Shown here: in pieces, positions 35,161 through 43,595 of the stretch
Layout of the letters: the number at the start of each line of letters is the position of its first letter
Position numbering within the stretch: position 1 is the stretch's first letter
From: Gallaecimonas xiamenensis 3-C-1
GTDB lineage: Bacteria; Pseudomonadota; Gammaproteobacteria; Enterobacterales; Gallaecimonadaceae
Assembly: GCF_000299915.1 (NCBI RefSeq)
Contig: NZ_AMRI01000012.1
Location: 62,001 to 126,000 of the forward strand
Length of the DNA stretch: 64,000 nucleotides
Direction: 5' to 3'
Notes under the pieces: model-generated
What the model was told of the DNA's origin: nothing
What the model saw: the letters and a program-made list of their open reading frames with translations, nothing else
Database searches by the model: none
Program-made: the position numbers and the translations under genes

Positions 35161-36839
35161 CAGTAAACATCCCTCAGGTAGCGGCCCTGGGCGCGCAGGT
35201 CGTTCAAATAGGTTTCGCCGTCGGTGTTGCCGTGGCTTTCGATGATGCCGGCCAGGGCCTGGTGCACGTCTTTGGCCATGCGTTCGGCGTCGCCGCAGAC
35301 ATAGAGGTAGGCGCCGTCGTTCAGCCATTGCCAGACATCGGCCCCCTGCTCTTGCAGGCGGTGCTGGACGTAGATTTTGTCTTGCTGGTCGCGGCTGAAA
35401 GCCAGGCTCAGCTTGCTCAGCAGCCCTTCATTGAGCCAGCGCTGCCATTCGGTTTGGTACAAAAAGTCGTTACGCAGGTTGCGGCTGCCAAAGAACAGCC
35501 AGTTGCGGCCAACTGCTTCGGTGGCTTCCCGTTCCTGCATAAAGGCGCGGAACGGCGCCACCCCGGTGCCTGGGCCAATCATGATCATCGGCTTGTCGGC
35601 GTCCGGCAGGCGGAAACGGTTGTTGGGCTGCACATAAACCTGCACCTGGTCACCGGCTTGCAGGCGGGAAACCAGGCCGGAGGCCACCCCGAAGCGGGCG
35701 TTGCCTTCGGCTTCGAAGGCCACCAGGGCCACGGTCAGGTGCACTTCGCCCTCGGCTTCGTTGGGGGAAGAGGCGATGGAGTAAAGGCGCGGCGCCAGGG
35801 GCTTGAGGGCGTCCACCAGCTGCTGGGCAGTCAAAGACTCACTGCGGGTGCGGATACGCTCGGGCAGCTGGCCCTCCCCTTCGGACAGTTGCAGCTGCGC
35901 GACCGTCTTGGGGTGCAGCACTGTCAGTTCTTTGCCTTTAAGGGCATCGAACAGGCGCAGCTGCTTACCGTCGAGGCTGACGATTTCGTCGGCGTTGAGG
36001 CGGGTGGCGTCCAGCACCGCCTGCACCAGCGCGTCGCTTTGCTGCACCACAATACCCAGGGCGTCACCGGGCTGGTAGCTGAGGCTGGGTACGTCCAGCT
36101 CCAGGTGGAACACCTCGTGGCCGGCGTCTATGGTCAGGGGCTGTACCGCCAGCACTTCGGCGCTCAGCGGGTTGGCGCGGGTGGGCTGGGCAACGGCAGT
36201 GCTGCTGACCTCGGCGGCGCTTTGCACCTGGGGCACGGCAGCGGCCAGGGCCGACAGCAGCTCGTCTTGCCAGGCCTGGACATTGGCCTGGAAGTCCACG
36301 TCGGCTTCCTTGATGGCCAGCAAGCGCTCGCCGCCGGCGGCGGCCAGGCGCTCGTCAAAGTCTTTGCCGGTCTGGCAAAACAGCGGGTAGGAGCTGTCCC
36401 CCAGGGCCATGACCGAGAAGCGGGTTTGGCTCAAGTCCGGGGCCCGCTTGGAACCCAGCAGTTCGTGCAGGGCAATGGCATCGTCCGGCGCCTCGCCGTC
36501 ACCGTGGGTGGATACCACCAGGGCGATGTCTTGGGCCTCACTGAGCTTTTTGGCCTTGAAACCGGCCATGGAGGCCAGGGTGACGCTGAGGCCGGCAGCC
36601 TTGGCCGCTTCGGCAAAGGTCTTGGCAACGCCTTCGGCATTGCCGGTCTGGGAGCCATAGAGCACCAGCAAGGGGCGGCTGGCCGCAGCGGGGGCCGCCA
36701 AAACAGGGGCTTGGCCACCTTGGGCCTTGCCGTCGGCAAGGCCAGCCAGGTAACCGCTCAGCCAGCGCAGGTCGTCGCTGGACAACTGCGAGAGTTGTTC
36801 CCTGACCGCCTGGGTCAGTTGATTCAATACTTGGGTCAT
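35160..36839 (-). CDS. cysJ: sulfite reductase flavoprotein CysJ
   Basis: A 559-residue alpha subunit that passes electrons from NADPH to CysI. It has an N-terminal flavodoxin domain ([13 protein letters not shown], about residues 60-72), an FAD domain (RLYSIASSP) and an NADPH domain ([35 protein letters not shown]). It is the first gene of the eight-gene minus-strand operon that ends with cysQ. Confidence 0.95.
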   Translation of the reverse strand: MTQVLNQLTQAVREQLSQLSSDDLRWLSGYLAGLADGKAQGGQAPVLAAPAAASRPLLVLYGSQTGNAEGVAKTFAEAAKAAGLSVTLASMAGFKAKKLSEAQDIALVVSTHGDGEAPDDAIALHELLGSKRAPDLSQTRFSVMALGDSSYPLFCQTGKDFDERLAAAGGERLLAIKEADVDFQANVQAWQDELLSALAAAVPQVQSAAEVSSTAVAQPTRANPLSAEVLAVQPLTIDAGHEVFHLELDVPSLSYQPGDALGIVVQQSDALVQAVLDATRLNADEIVSLDGKQLRLFDALKGKELTVLHPKTVAQLQLSEGEGQLPERIRTRSESLTAQQLVDALKPLAPRLYSIASSPNEAEGEVHLTVALVAFEAEGNARFGVASGLVSRLQAGDQVQVYVQPNNRFRLPDADKPMIMIGPGTGVAPFRAFMQEREATEAVGRNWLFFGSRNLRNDFLYQTEWQRWLNEGLLSKLSLAFSRDQQDKIYVQHRLQEQGADVWQWLNDGAYLYVCGDAERMAKDVHQALAGIIESHGNTDGETYLNDLRAQGRYLRDVY

Positions 36840-36898
36840 GGGCGCGTAGGTATGGACAATAATGGCGCCATCTTAGGTGGCTGGACGTCCAAACAGAA

Positions 36899-36936
36899 AG
36901 ATTAAAAAAGGCTTTTGTATGCCATAACGGAATAAG
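36899..36936 (-). promoter_or_regulatory. candidate promoter and CysB-like region for the cys operon
   Basis: Read on the minus strand, TTATGG (36927-36922) and TAATCT (36904-36899) are separated by 17 bases, about 60 bases before the cysJ ATG. The adjoining CTTATTCCGTTATGG has two TTAT-type half-sites, loosely like CysB-activated promoters. The match is suggestive only. Confidence 0.35.
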
Positions 36937-37009
36937 CAGCGCGGTTGTGAGGCGCCCTTGGCCCAAAGTAGAATGCAGCCACTTTAGCCCATGCCATCAG
37001 GAGTGCGCC

Positions 37010-37687
37010 GTGAACGCCGCCCGTTATGCCGAGCTGTCCGGCATTGCCCTTTCTTCTCAAGGACTTGCCATAGCCGACGCCCAGGTCACCACCCTGGACC
37101 AACTGGCGCCCCTGGCCCCTGCGGGGCCCCTGGCCCACTACCTTTACCAGGTGCCGGAGCTGGGTGAAGGCGGTGCCTGTTCCCTGTTCGGGCAACTGGC
37201 CGAAGAGCCTTATGACCTTCGCCCCATCATGGGCGGCCAGAACGCCGACAACGATGCCCTGCTGGCCCGCCTCAATGCCGCCGTGGAGCATGTCACGGCA
37301 CAAACCCAGGTGGACTGGCTGGGCCTCTATCCGGCCAAGGTCAACCCCATTGGTGACAAGGTGCTGGTCAAGTACGCCTACTGTGGCGCCCCGTCCCGCC
37401 CCGAGTTCCCCCTGACCGCCGAGTTTGCCACCATCTCCAACAATGCCACCGTGGGCCTGAGCGGCCGTGGCCGTTTGATCCAGGACGTGGCGGCCTACCT
37501 CAAGGACGGCGGCGAATACTACACCTGCGACCCCAAGGTGCAGGCGGAGCTGTGTATTCCGCTGTACGACGAAGCGGGCAACACCATCGGCATCCTCGAC
37601 GCCGAAGCCTTCAGCCCGGACTATTTCAGCGATGAGAAGCTGGCTGTTTTTGTGGGCCTGGCCCTGTGGACGGCCCGCCAGCTCTGA
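37010..37687 (+). CDS. GAF-domain protein
   Basis: A 225-residue cytoplasmic protein. The GTG start at 37010 is chosen because AGGAG lies 6 bases upstream; a longer frame lacks a ribosome site. The C-terminal half (about 85-225) has the look of a GAF domain, with DWLGLYPAKV, a PLTAEFATISNNATVGLSG core and ELCIPLYDEAGNTIGILDAEA. No output domain is attached. It is divergent from cysJ and ends in a terminator, so it is a single-gene unit. The ligand is unknown; free-methionine sulfoxide reductase is an alternative, but the usual Cys arrangement is not evident. Confidence 0.8.
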   Translation: MNAARYAELSGIALSSQGLAIADAQVTTLDQLAPLAPAGPLAHYLYQVPELGEGGACSLFGQLAEEPYDLRPIMGGQNADNDALLARLNAAVEHVTAQTQVDWLGLYPAKVNPIGDKVLVKYAYCGAPSRPEFPLTAEFATISNNATVGLSGRGRLIQDVAAYLKDGGEYYTCDPKVQAELCIPLYDEAGNTIGILDAEAFSPDYFSDEKLAVFVGLALWTARQL

Positions 37688-37691
37688 GCCA

Positions 37692-37715
37692 AGCCCCGCA
37701 ACGCGGGGCTTTTTT
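37692..37715 (+). terminator. terminator after GAF gene
   Basis: AGCCCCGC (37692-37699) pairs with GCGGGGCT (37703-37710) and is followed by a T run. Confidence 0.9.
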
Positions 37716-37723
37716 GTACCCAT

Positions 37724-37749
37724 AAAAAAACCCGCCGAAGCGGGTTTTT
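37724..37749 (-). terminator. terminator after outer-membrane barrel gene
   Basis: ACCCGC (37730-37735) pairs with GCGGGT (37740-37745) around CGAA; the A run at 37724-37730 is the T run for the minus strand. It sits 14 bases past the barrel gene's stop. Confidence 0.85.
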
Positions 37750-37763
37750 ATCAGCACAGCGCT

Positions 37764-38513
37764 TTAGAAGTGCAGGCTGAGGTTGGCGAAAACGCCATCG
37801 AGTTTCAGGTCGGCGTCGAAGTCACCGATGTCGTCCAGCTTGAGCTCCATGGAGCGATAGCCCAGCTGCACGCCCACATCCACCGGGCCTATGATGTCGA
37901 AGTCGTAGCCCACAAAGGCGCTGTAATCGATAAGGCGGTTGCCGCTGTAGGTGACACCGTTACCCTGGGCACCCACATAGAGGCCGGTCAGGGGCAGGTC
38001 GAAACGGCCGTTCAGGTACAGCATGGGTACCCACTCGTCGACGCTCTCACGGCCGCTGCCGGTGAGATCGTTGGCCAGCTCAACATGGCCGTCCAGGTGG
38101 CGGGCGGTGATACCCAGGTCCAGATCGCCACCGATATCCCACAGCTCGTAGTAAAAGGTGACATCGGTCATCTCGATCTGCAGGTCGCTTTTAACCTCGG
38201 TACCGGCGATGAAGGTGGTGTTGTCGAATTCGACGTTTTCATTGAGCTGGCCTTTGCCGCTCTCGGAGATATCGCTGTAGGCCAAGCGCAGGTTGGGCAA
38301 CAGCGGTATGGGGTGTTCAAAATTGACGTACCACTGGGTCAAATCGGCACTGTCCAGGCCCAGTTCGTCGTCCACCTGGACCTGCTCTGACAGCAGATCA
38401 CCGGAGAAGTCGTTTTTCCACTGGCCCACACCGGCATAAATGCCCAGGGCATCGGCGCTGGCCGGCAGGGCAAAAGCACTTAGCAGGGCAGCGGCAGCAA
38501 CAGTTTTTTTCAT
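37764..38513 (-). CDS. outer-membrane beta-barrel protein, TIGR04219-like
   Basis: A 249-residue protein with a signal peptide (1-20, ALPASADA) and alternating hydrophobic strands typical of a small barrel, ending in LDGVFANLSLHF with the C-terminal phenylalanine recognised by the BAM machinery. The start ATG 38513 follows AAAGGACATG spacing. GIYAGVGQWKNDFSGDL and the overall length resemble the TIGR04219 family. The function is unknown. It is a single-gene unit between two terminators. Confidence 0.82.
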   Translation of the reverse strand: MKKTVAAAALLSAFALPASADALGIYAGVGQWKNDFSGDLLSEQVQVDDELGLDSADLTQWYVNFEHPIPLLPNLRLAYSDISESGKGQLNENVEFDNTTFIAGTEVKSDLQIEMTDVTFYYELWDIGGDLDLGITARHLDGHVELANDLTGSGRESVDEWVPMLYLNGRFDLPLTGLYVGAQGNGVTYSGNRLIDYSAFVGYDFDIIGPVDVGVQLGYRSMELKLDDIGDFDADLKLDGVFANLSLHF

Positions 38514-38658
38514 GTCCTTTAACTCCATGGAAATCAGCTGTGAAGAGAGTAGCCTTAGCCGTCCGCCAGGGGCAAGGGCGCCGGACACTCCATACAGCTT
38601 GGCGACATCCGGATGCGGCTTTTTTAGCCCAGGCATCAGGATAAAGGATAAATGTTGC

Positions 38659-38682
38659 AAAAAAGCCGCCCGGAGGCGGCTT
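38659..38682 (-). terminator. terminator after DUF2333 gene
   Basis: AAGCCGCC (38663-38670) pairs with GGCGGCTT (38675-38682); the A run at 38659-38664 gives the T run on the minus strand. Confidence 0.85.
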
Positions 38683-38687
38683 GGTGG

Positions 38688-39644
38688 TCAACCTTTGTCC
38701 AGCAATTCCTGGAGGTCGGTGACAGCGGCGTTAGCCCGGCTGACGTAGTTGGCCATCACCAGGGAGTGGTTGGCCAAGAAGCCAAAGCCGGAACCGTTGA
38801 GGATCATCGGGCTCCACACCGTTTGCTGGGTCGACTCCAGCTCGCGGATGATCTGGCGCAGGCTCACCATGGCGTGCTTGTTCTTGAGGATAGGCTCAAA
38901 GTCCACCTCGGCAGCCTTGAGCACATGAAGCAGGCCCCAGCTGTAACCACGGGCTTCGTAGAAGACATCGTCCAGCTTCCACCAGGAGGTGGAGACCTTG
39001 TCATGGATCTGGCCGTCTTCCGGCAGGTCCAGGCTTTCTTGGCCGACGGAGGCCGCCAGGCGTTGGCTATAGCTGCCCAGGCGTTTTTCCACCAGGCGCA
39101 GCAGTTCACGCAGGTTGTCGGCGCGGGCATAGAATTCAGCCTTGTCCGGCCCGGTCTTGCTGAGGCGGGCCCGGTAAGCCTTGAGGTGGTTGATACCGCG
39201 CTGGTACTCGCTCTCGGCACGGGGCATCACCCAGGAGCGGCGGTCCACGTTAAAAAGCGGCTGGGCTTCCTTGAGATCCCGGTCTTCGCTGGACTGGGAC
39301 TGGGAACGGGACAACTCGTTACGCATCACCAAGGTGGTGTCGCGCAGCAATTCGAGGTTGCCAAATTCCCAGGCCGGCATGTTGTCCAGGAACACCGAAG
39401 GGGGCGCCACATCGTTGGACAGGAAGCCACCGGGCTTGTCCAGCAGGGTGTCGGCAATGTGGATGACGGTGCTGGTCATGGTGGTGCCGGTCACATCGCC
39501 GGGCAGGTTGTCTGCCGCTATGGCCGCCTGGGCCTGGGCCTTGACGTCAAAGCGGTCCGGTTCACTGGACCAGTAAAGGCCCAACAGGTAACCGGCGGCA
39601 ACCAGGCCCACAAAGCTCCATGTGACGACTTTTCCTCTCACCAT
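38688..39644 (-). CDS. DUF2333 family inner-membrane protein
   Basis: A 318-residue protein with one N-terminal TM segment (about 8-26) and a large soluble domain. SNDVAPPSVFLDNMPAWEFG, NELSRSQSQS and WSPMILNGSGFGFLANHSLVM match the conserved DUF2333 family. The function is unknown. AAAGGAG precedes the ATG. It begins 10 bases after the copper-chaperone gene on the same strand. Confidence 0.85.
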   Translation of the reverse strand: MVRGKVVTWSFVGLVAAGYLLGLYWSSEPDRFDVKAQAQAAIAADNLPGDVTGTTMTSTVIHIADTLLDKPGGFLSNDVAPPSVFLDNMPAWEFGNLELLRDTTLVMRNELSRSQSQSSEDRDLKEAQPLFNVDRRSWVMPRAESEYQRGINHLKAYRARLSKTGPDKAEFYARADNLRELLRLVEKRLGSYSQRLAASVGQESLDLPEDGQIHDKVSTSWWKLDDVFYEARGYSWGLLHVLKAAEVDFEPILKNKHAMVSLRQIIRELESTQQTVWSPMILNGSGFGFLANHSLVMANYVSRANAAVTDLQELLDKG

Positions 39645-39654
39645 AACGACTCCT

Positions 39655-40071
39655 TTATTGAGAAGAGCGGGGTCGGGCCAGGATATCCTGGGTCCGCCCG
39701 TCTGAAAAATACAATGTCAGCGTCAGCGGTTTATCCACCGCCAAGGGGGCACTCAAGCCCATCACCATCAGGTGCAGGGCACCGGGTTCCAATACCTGGG
39801 TCTGGTGCGGTGCCAGGGTTAGGCTGTCCAGGTGGGTCATGCGCACCTTGTCCCCGTCCTGGCGATAGCCGTGCAGCATCACGGAGCTGGCCTCGGGGCT
39901 GCGTACCGCTTCGATAGTCAGGGGGCTGTCCCCTTGGTTACGCAGGGTCATATAGGCGGCGGTCATGTTAACCCCTGGCGGCATCAGCCGCACCCAGGGA
40001 CCGTCCACTGCCAGGGGCTCGGCGGCCAAGCCGAGGCTCGCCAGTAGCAAGAATCCGATGCTGTATTTCAC
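39655..40071 (-). CDS. PCu(A)C-type periplasmic copper chaperone
   Basis: A 138-residue protein with a GTG start at 40071 behind AAGGAGGT and a signal peptide of about 18 residues. The Cu(I) ligands of the PCu(A)C fold are readable: H in MLHGYRQDGDKVRM, the following M, and H and M in EPGALHLMVMGL. Such proteins deliver copper to cytochrome oxidase Cu-A or act in copper tolerance. It is not near the cus genes. It is divergent from the crotonase gene across 69 bases that contain a FadR-like palindrome. Confidence 0.88.
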   Translation of the reverse strand: MKYSIGFLLLASLGLAAEPLAVDGPWVRLMPPGVNMTAAYMTLRNQGDSPLTIEAVRSPEASSVMLHGYRQDGDKVRMTHLDSLTLAPHQTQVLEPGALHLMVMGLSAPLAVDKPLTLTLYFSDGRTQDILARPRSSQ

Positions 40072-40086
40072 CCGACCTCCTTGTTT

Positions 40087-40103
40087 TACTGGTTGTACCA
40101 GTC
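40087..40103. promoter_or_regulatory. FadR-like operator
   Basis: TACTGGTTGTACCAGTC contains the perfect inverted repeat ACTGGT-TGT-ACCAGT (40088-40102). It shares the CTGGT...ACCAG arms and spacing with the E. coli fadBA FadR site. It lies 37 bases before the crotonase ATG, in the place a repressor would bind. Confidence 0.6.
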
Positions 40104-40140
40104 TAACGTACTCATGCCAAAACAGATATAGGAAATCCCG

Positions 40141-40884
40141 ATGACCGATTTCGTCAAAACCGCCCTGGAAGGGGGCGTGCTCAAGGTCAGTCTGGAGCGC
40201 TTCGACAAGAAAAACGCCCTGACCCAAGCCATGTACGACGGCCTTACCGCAGCCCTAAGACAAGCCGAGTCTGACCAGGCTGTCAAAGTGGTGCTGCTGC
40301 AGGGTAACGACCAGGTATTCTGCGCCGGTAACGATCTGGAAGACTTCTTGAGCCTCAAGGACTTGGGAGAAGATAGCCCGATTCTGCGCTTCCTCACCAC
40401 CCTGGTGCGCTTCAAAAAGCCGCTGCTGGCGGCGGTAGCCGGCCCGGCGGTGGGCATCGGCACCACTGTGCTGCTCCATTGCGACCTGGTGGTCGCCCAA
40501 ACCGGTAGCCGCTTCCAGTTGCCTTTTGTGGCCCTGGGGCTATGCGCCGAAGCCGGGTCCAGCCTGCTGCTGGCCAAGCGTATCGGCCAGGCCAAGGCCA
40601 ACGAATGGTTGTTGACCGGCAAAGCCTACAGCGCCGAAGAAGCCCTAAGCCAGGGGCTGATCAATCAGGTGGTTGAAGGGGACGTTTGCGCTACCGGCCT
40701 GGCCCTGGCCAAACAGTTGGCACAGCTGCCCAGCGACGCCCTGGCTACCACCAAGGCCCTCATTCGCGCGCCCTATCAAAAGGAAGCGGAGAAGGCCATT
40801 GCCGACGAGGCCCGTGAGTTCGTGCGCCTGTTGCAAGGTGACGAGTGCAAGGCGGCCGTCAAGGCCTTCTTTACCCGGCGTTGA
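40141..40884 (+). CDS. enoyl-CoA hydratase/isomerase (crotonase family)
   Basis: A 247-residue crotonase. The oxyanion-hole segments are FCAGNDLEDF (about residues 60-69) and AGPAVGIGTT (about 100-109). FVALGLCAEAGSS resembles the catalytic Glu motif of the Delta3,Delta2-enoyl-CoA isomerase branch, so an isomerase for unsaturated fatty acids is at least as likely as a hydratase. AGGA precedes the ATG. A FadR-like operator upstream supports a role in fatty acid breakdown. The last 14 bases overlap the convergent membrane-protein gene. Confidence 0.88.
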   Translation: MTDFVKTALEGGVLKVSLERFDKKNALTQAMYDGLTAALRQAESDQAVKVVLLQGNDQVFCAGNDLEDFLSLKDLGEDSPILRFLTTLVRFKKPLLAAVAGPAVGIGTTVLLHCDLVVAQTGSRFQLPFVALGLCAEAGSSLLLAKRIGQAKANEWLLTGKAYSAEEALSQGLINQVVEGDVCATGLALAKQLAQLPSDALATTKALIRAPYQKEAEKAIADEAREFVRLLQGDECKAAVKAFFTRR

Positions 40885-41200
40885 CCCGGCGGCTGGGCCT
40901 GACCAGCAGCCAGATCACCAAGAGCGGGAGCCACAACGGGATGGATACAAAAGCCAGCCCGAAAAACAGGCTCCCGCATATCAGCAAGAGCAGTAAAACC
41001 ACTCCCAGCAGGGTCCCCCCCAGGGTCACCAAAGCCACCAGGAACAATACGCCTACCAGGGCCACTGCCCCCAGGTTGGAATCCACCTGCCAGCTGTTGT
41101 GGCCGCTCATCACCATCACATGGTGCTGCCAGTCGCCACCGAAGGCGAAATAGAGCCAGGCGGCGACCAGGGCCAGGATTATCAGGGTTTTCTTTCCCAT
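40871..41200 (-). CDS. small membrane protein downstream of PspC
   Basis: A 109-residue protein with an N-terminal TM segment (about 4-20), a soluble loop containing HH and WQ, and two or three further TM segments (about 44-100), ending in a basic tail. GGAGGGGCA precedes the ATG, which overlaps pspC by 19 bases. I do not recognise the family; a membrane-stress role is inferred only from the operon. Confidence 0.7.
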   Translation of the reverse strand: MGKKTLIILALVAAWLYFAFGGDWQHHVMVMSGHNSWQVDSNLGAVALVGVLFLVALVTLGGTLLGVVLLLLLICGSLFFGLAFVSIPLWLPLLVIWLLVRPSRRVNAG

Positions 41201-41400
41201 TGCCCCTCCAAATACGGTTTAACAGGCAGCAACCAGATGGCGACACCGTACAAAATGGCGGTGGTCACCGGGGAGATCAGCAAGGCCACCAAAGCCGCCA
41301 GCCTCACCCAGGCCCTGTCCAGGCCAATCACCGGGGCCAGCCCCGCACAGACGCCGAACAACAGCTTGTTGCTTCGGTCTTGGTACCAGCGTTCACGCAT
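41182..41400 (-). CDS. pspC: PspC-domain protein
   Basis: A 72-residue protein that is essentially one PspC domain: NKLLFGVCAGLAPVIGLDRAWVRL followed by two hydrophobic segments (read in two parts, about residues 11-58). PspC proteins sit in the inner membrane and take part in phage-shock or envelope-stress sensing. No pspA or pspB is nearby. GGAGG precedes the ATG, which overlaps the preceding 33-codon ORF by 8 bases. Confidence 0.88.
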   Translation of the reverse strand: MRERWYQDRSNKLLFGVCAGLAPVIGLDRAWVRLAALVALLISPVTTAILYGVAIWLLPVKPYLEGQWERKP

Positions 41401-41494
41401 GGTCGCCTCCTATCAAGGTGATCAAGGTACCGCCCGCCAACACCACGGCCGGCGGTACCAGCCAGTAAAGCAACAGCAGCGACATGCTGATCAT
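41393..41494 (-). CDS. 33-residue single-TM micro-protein
   Basis: A short frame starting MISMSLLLLYWLVPPAVVLA and ending GGDHA. It is nearly all one hydrophobic helix. Its ATG overlaps the stop of the upstream gene (ATGA) and its end overlaps the PspC start by 8 bases, and the PspC ribosome site lies inside its last codons. Tight coupling on both sides is strong evidence that it is translated. Size and place resemble PspB or PspD-type helpers, but the sequence is not recognisably either. Confidence 0.6.
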   Translation of the reverse strand: MISMSLLLLYWLVPPAVVLAGGTLITLIGGDHA

Positions 41495-41739
41495 TGCTGA
41501 TCGTCCTGTTCGGCCGGCGCTTCCTCAGTGCTGCCCAGTTCCGGCAGAGCCAGATTGGACATGGCCGCTTCCAATTTCTTGCTGAGTTCCTTGCTCAGGT
41601 TTTCCTGGATGCTTTCCAGGGCTTTACTGCTTTGCTCAACCACCATGTTGGTAACAGTGGTGGTGAGATCTTCTTGGGCGGCAACAGGTGCAGACAACAT
41701 AACAACACCGGCCAGGACAACAATGTTCAGGGTTTTCAT
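41491..41739 (-). CDS. small exported protein heading the PspC operon
   Basis: An 82-residue protein with a signal peptide (1-21, ending APVAAQ) and a helical, probably coiled-coil mature part (VEQSSKALESIQENLSKEL) with an acidic tail. Start ATG 41739 follows AGGAG at good spacing. It is first in a four-gene overlapping minus-strand operon with the micro-protein, PspC and a further membrane protein. The family is not recognised. Confidence 0.75.
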   Translation of the reverse strand: MKTLNIVVLAGVVMLSAPVAAQEDLTTTVTNMVVEQSSKALESIQENLSKELSKKLEAAMSNLALPELGSTEEAPAEQDDQQ

Positions 41740-41836
41740 GGCCAACTCCTTGTTGGGGTTATCGAATACACAAGGGGTATTACAAGGGCCGTGCCAACCT
41801 TGATTATTATTTTAAGTTATTGATTTTTAACATAAT

Positions 41837-41870
41837 AAAAAATAAGACCACCGTAAGGGTGGCCTTATTT
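41837..41870 (-). terminator. terminator after dusA
   Basis: AATAAGACCACC (41841-41852) pairs, with one mismatch, with GGTGGCCTTATT (41858-41869); on the minus strand a T run follows. Confidence 0.8.
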
Positions 41871-41919
41871 AGGGACTGGTGTGACTAAATACGCCAACGC
41901 TGTTGGCGAAATTTACCAC

Positions 41920-42891
41920 TCATTCAGGACTGCGTTCGGTCAAGGCCAGGGCGGCCTCCATCACTTCAAGACCGGCGCCGGTTTTGTGGGCATTTTCCGA
42001 CAGGTAACGGCGCCAACGGCGACCACCGGTCTGGCCGTTAAAGAGCCCCAGCATATGGCGGCTGATGTGGTTAAGGCGGGCACCAGCGGCCAGTTCCGCT
42101 TCGATATAGGGGAACATGGCCTCCACCACGGCGCGGCGGCTGACCATGGCGCTATCCACGCCATAGAGAGCGGCATCCACTTCGGCCAACAGGTAAGGGT
42201 TTTGATAGGCTTCGCGCCCCACCATCACCGAGTCCACGTGCGCCAGGTGGCCTTGCATTTCATCTAGGGTCTTGATGCCACCGTTGATGCCGATATGCAG
42301 GTTCGGAAAGTCCTTTTTCAGCTGGTAGACCCGGGGGTAATCCAGCGGCGGGATCTCGCGGTTTTCCTTGGGGCTAAGGCCACTCAGCCAAGCCTTGCGG
42401 GCATGGACGATAAAGGTATCGCAGCCGGCTTCGCTGATAGTGGACACGAAATCTACCAAGAAGGGGTAGCTGTCCATATCGTCGATGCCGATACGGCTTT
42501 TTACCGTCACCGGAATGGAGACGGCGTCCTTCATCGCTTTGACGCAGTCCGCCACCAGGGTCGGTTCGGCCATCAAACAGGCGCCGAAGCGGCCGTTTTG
42601 TACCCGGTCAGAGGGACAACCGACGTTGATGTTCACCTCATCATAGCCCCGCTCCTCGGCCAACTTGGCGCAGTGGGCCAAGTCCGCCGGGTTCGAGCCC
42701 CCCAGCTGCAACGCCACCGGGTGCTCTGCTTCGCTGAACGCCAGGTAGTCGCCCTTGCCATGGATAATGGCCCCGGTGGTCACCATCTCGGTATACAGCA
42801 GGGCATGACGGCTCAGCTGCCGGGCAAAGACCCGGTAGTGGCGGTCGGTCCAATCCAGCATGGGGGCAACGGAGAAGGTACGGTCCAGCAT
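41920..42891 (-). CDS. dusA: tRNA-dihydrouridine(20/20a) synthase DusA
   Basis: A 323-residue flavoenzyme that reduces U20/U20a in the tRNA D-loop. [12 protein letters not shown] at the start, the catalytic Cys in [19 protein letters not shown] and [13 protein letters not shown] are diagnostic for DusA. ATG 42891 gives the usual length. It is a single-gene unit ending in a terminator. Confidence 0.95.
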   Translation of the reverse strand: MLDRTFSVAPMLDWTDRHYRVFARQLSRHALLYTEMVTTGAIIHGKGDYLAFSEAEHPVALQLGGSNPADLAHCAKLAEERGYDEVNINVGCPSDRVQNGRFGACLMAEPTLVADCVKAMKDAVSIPVTVKSRIGIDDMDSYPFLVDFVSTISEAGCDTFIVHARKAWLSGLSPKENREIPPLDYPRVYQLKKDFPNLHIGINGGIKTLDEMQGHLAHVDSVMVGREAYQNPYLLAEVDAALYGVDSAMVSRRAVVEAMFPYIEAELAAGARLNHISRHMLGLFNGQTGGRRWRRYLSENAHKTGAGLEVMEAALALTERSPE

Positions 42892-43109
42892 GGGGCGCGC
42901 TCACATCAAAGGGGCGCAAAGTTTACTCAATGGCCACCCCAGCGGCAAATCAGCCGCATTGCCTAACCTTGGGCCAGGTCGTCTTGGCGTTTATTCAGGT
43001 GAAGATAGCGCCCGCCGGGGCAGCTAGATTTAGGGCGCACCGGGCGCCTGATAGAAAACGTGAATGGCTAATGGGGTCTCAGTAAAGGTCCGTTAGCGCA
43101 CCCAGGCCT

Positions 43110-43418
43110 GGCCCTGGATTTGCTTTTGACAATGGCGCCAGGAACCTCCAGCGCCTCAAGCTCTTGGTTCAAAGAGCAGCCCTGCATAACATCAGCCTGG
43201 CGGGCATAGGCATTGCCCTGTGTTCGACTTGGTGTTGTTACCAGCATCCGGAGCGAGGTGAGCTGGTGGCTATCTTCACCGACTACCCGGTACAGGAGCG
43301 CACCGCCATCTGGTCGGTAAGGCCCAACTCAGGGCTGATGCCCCACAAGGTGCCGGTCTTTATCGACTTCCTGATTGAGCGCTTTGGCTCACCGCCCTAC
43401 CGGAATAACCCCCGTTAA
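43110..43418 (+). pseudogene. remnant of a LysR-type regulator (C-terminal part only)
   Basis: The frame from about 43110 to the stop at 43418 reads like the end of a LysR effector domain: SLAGIGIALCSTW, then ERGELVAIFTDYP, then PNSGLMPHKVPVFIDFLIERF. There is no helix-turn-helix or first effector subdomain upstream; the frame is closed by TAA at 43083 and the 190 bases before it hold nothing recognisable. About two thirds of the gene is missing. It lies just ahead of a nitroreductase gene, a common partner of LysR regulators. Confidence 0.65.
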
Positions 43419-43595
43419 AGGCCCTTGGCCGAGGGATTATCAAAAAAAACGATAAAGTTATTCTGCCTTTTGCACCTTTATCAGCGCAGCGCATTGCTTA
43501 GAATAGCGGCCCGACTGGAGACGGCGGCACAGGGCAGGCCATTACCCCCTGACCCGCTGCCCTCCGTGACCTGCGAATGCCCGTTGGAGAAAAGC

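Noticed and set aside
42960-43060. Short minus-strand frame ending near 42,965 as a possible gene end
   Set aside because: About 30 codons, closed by a stop upstream, no similarity seen.
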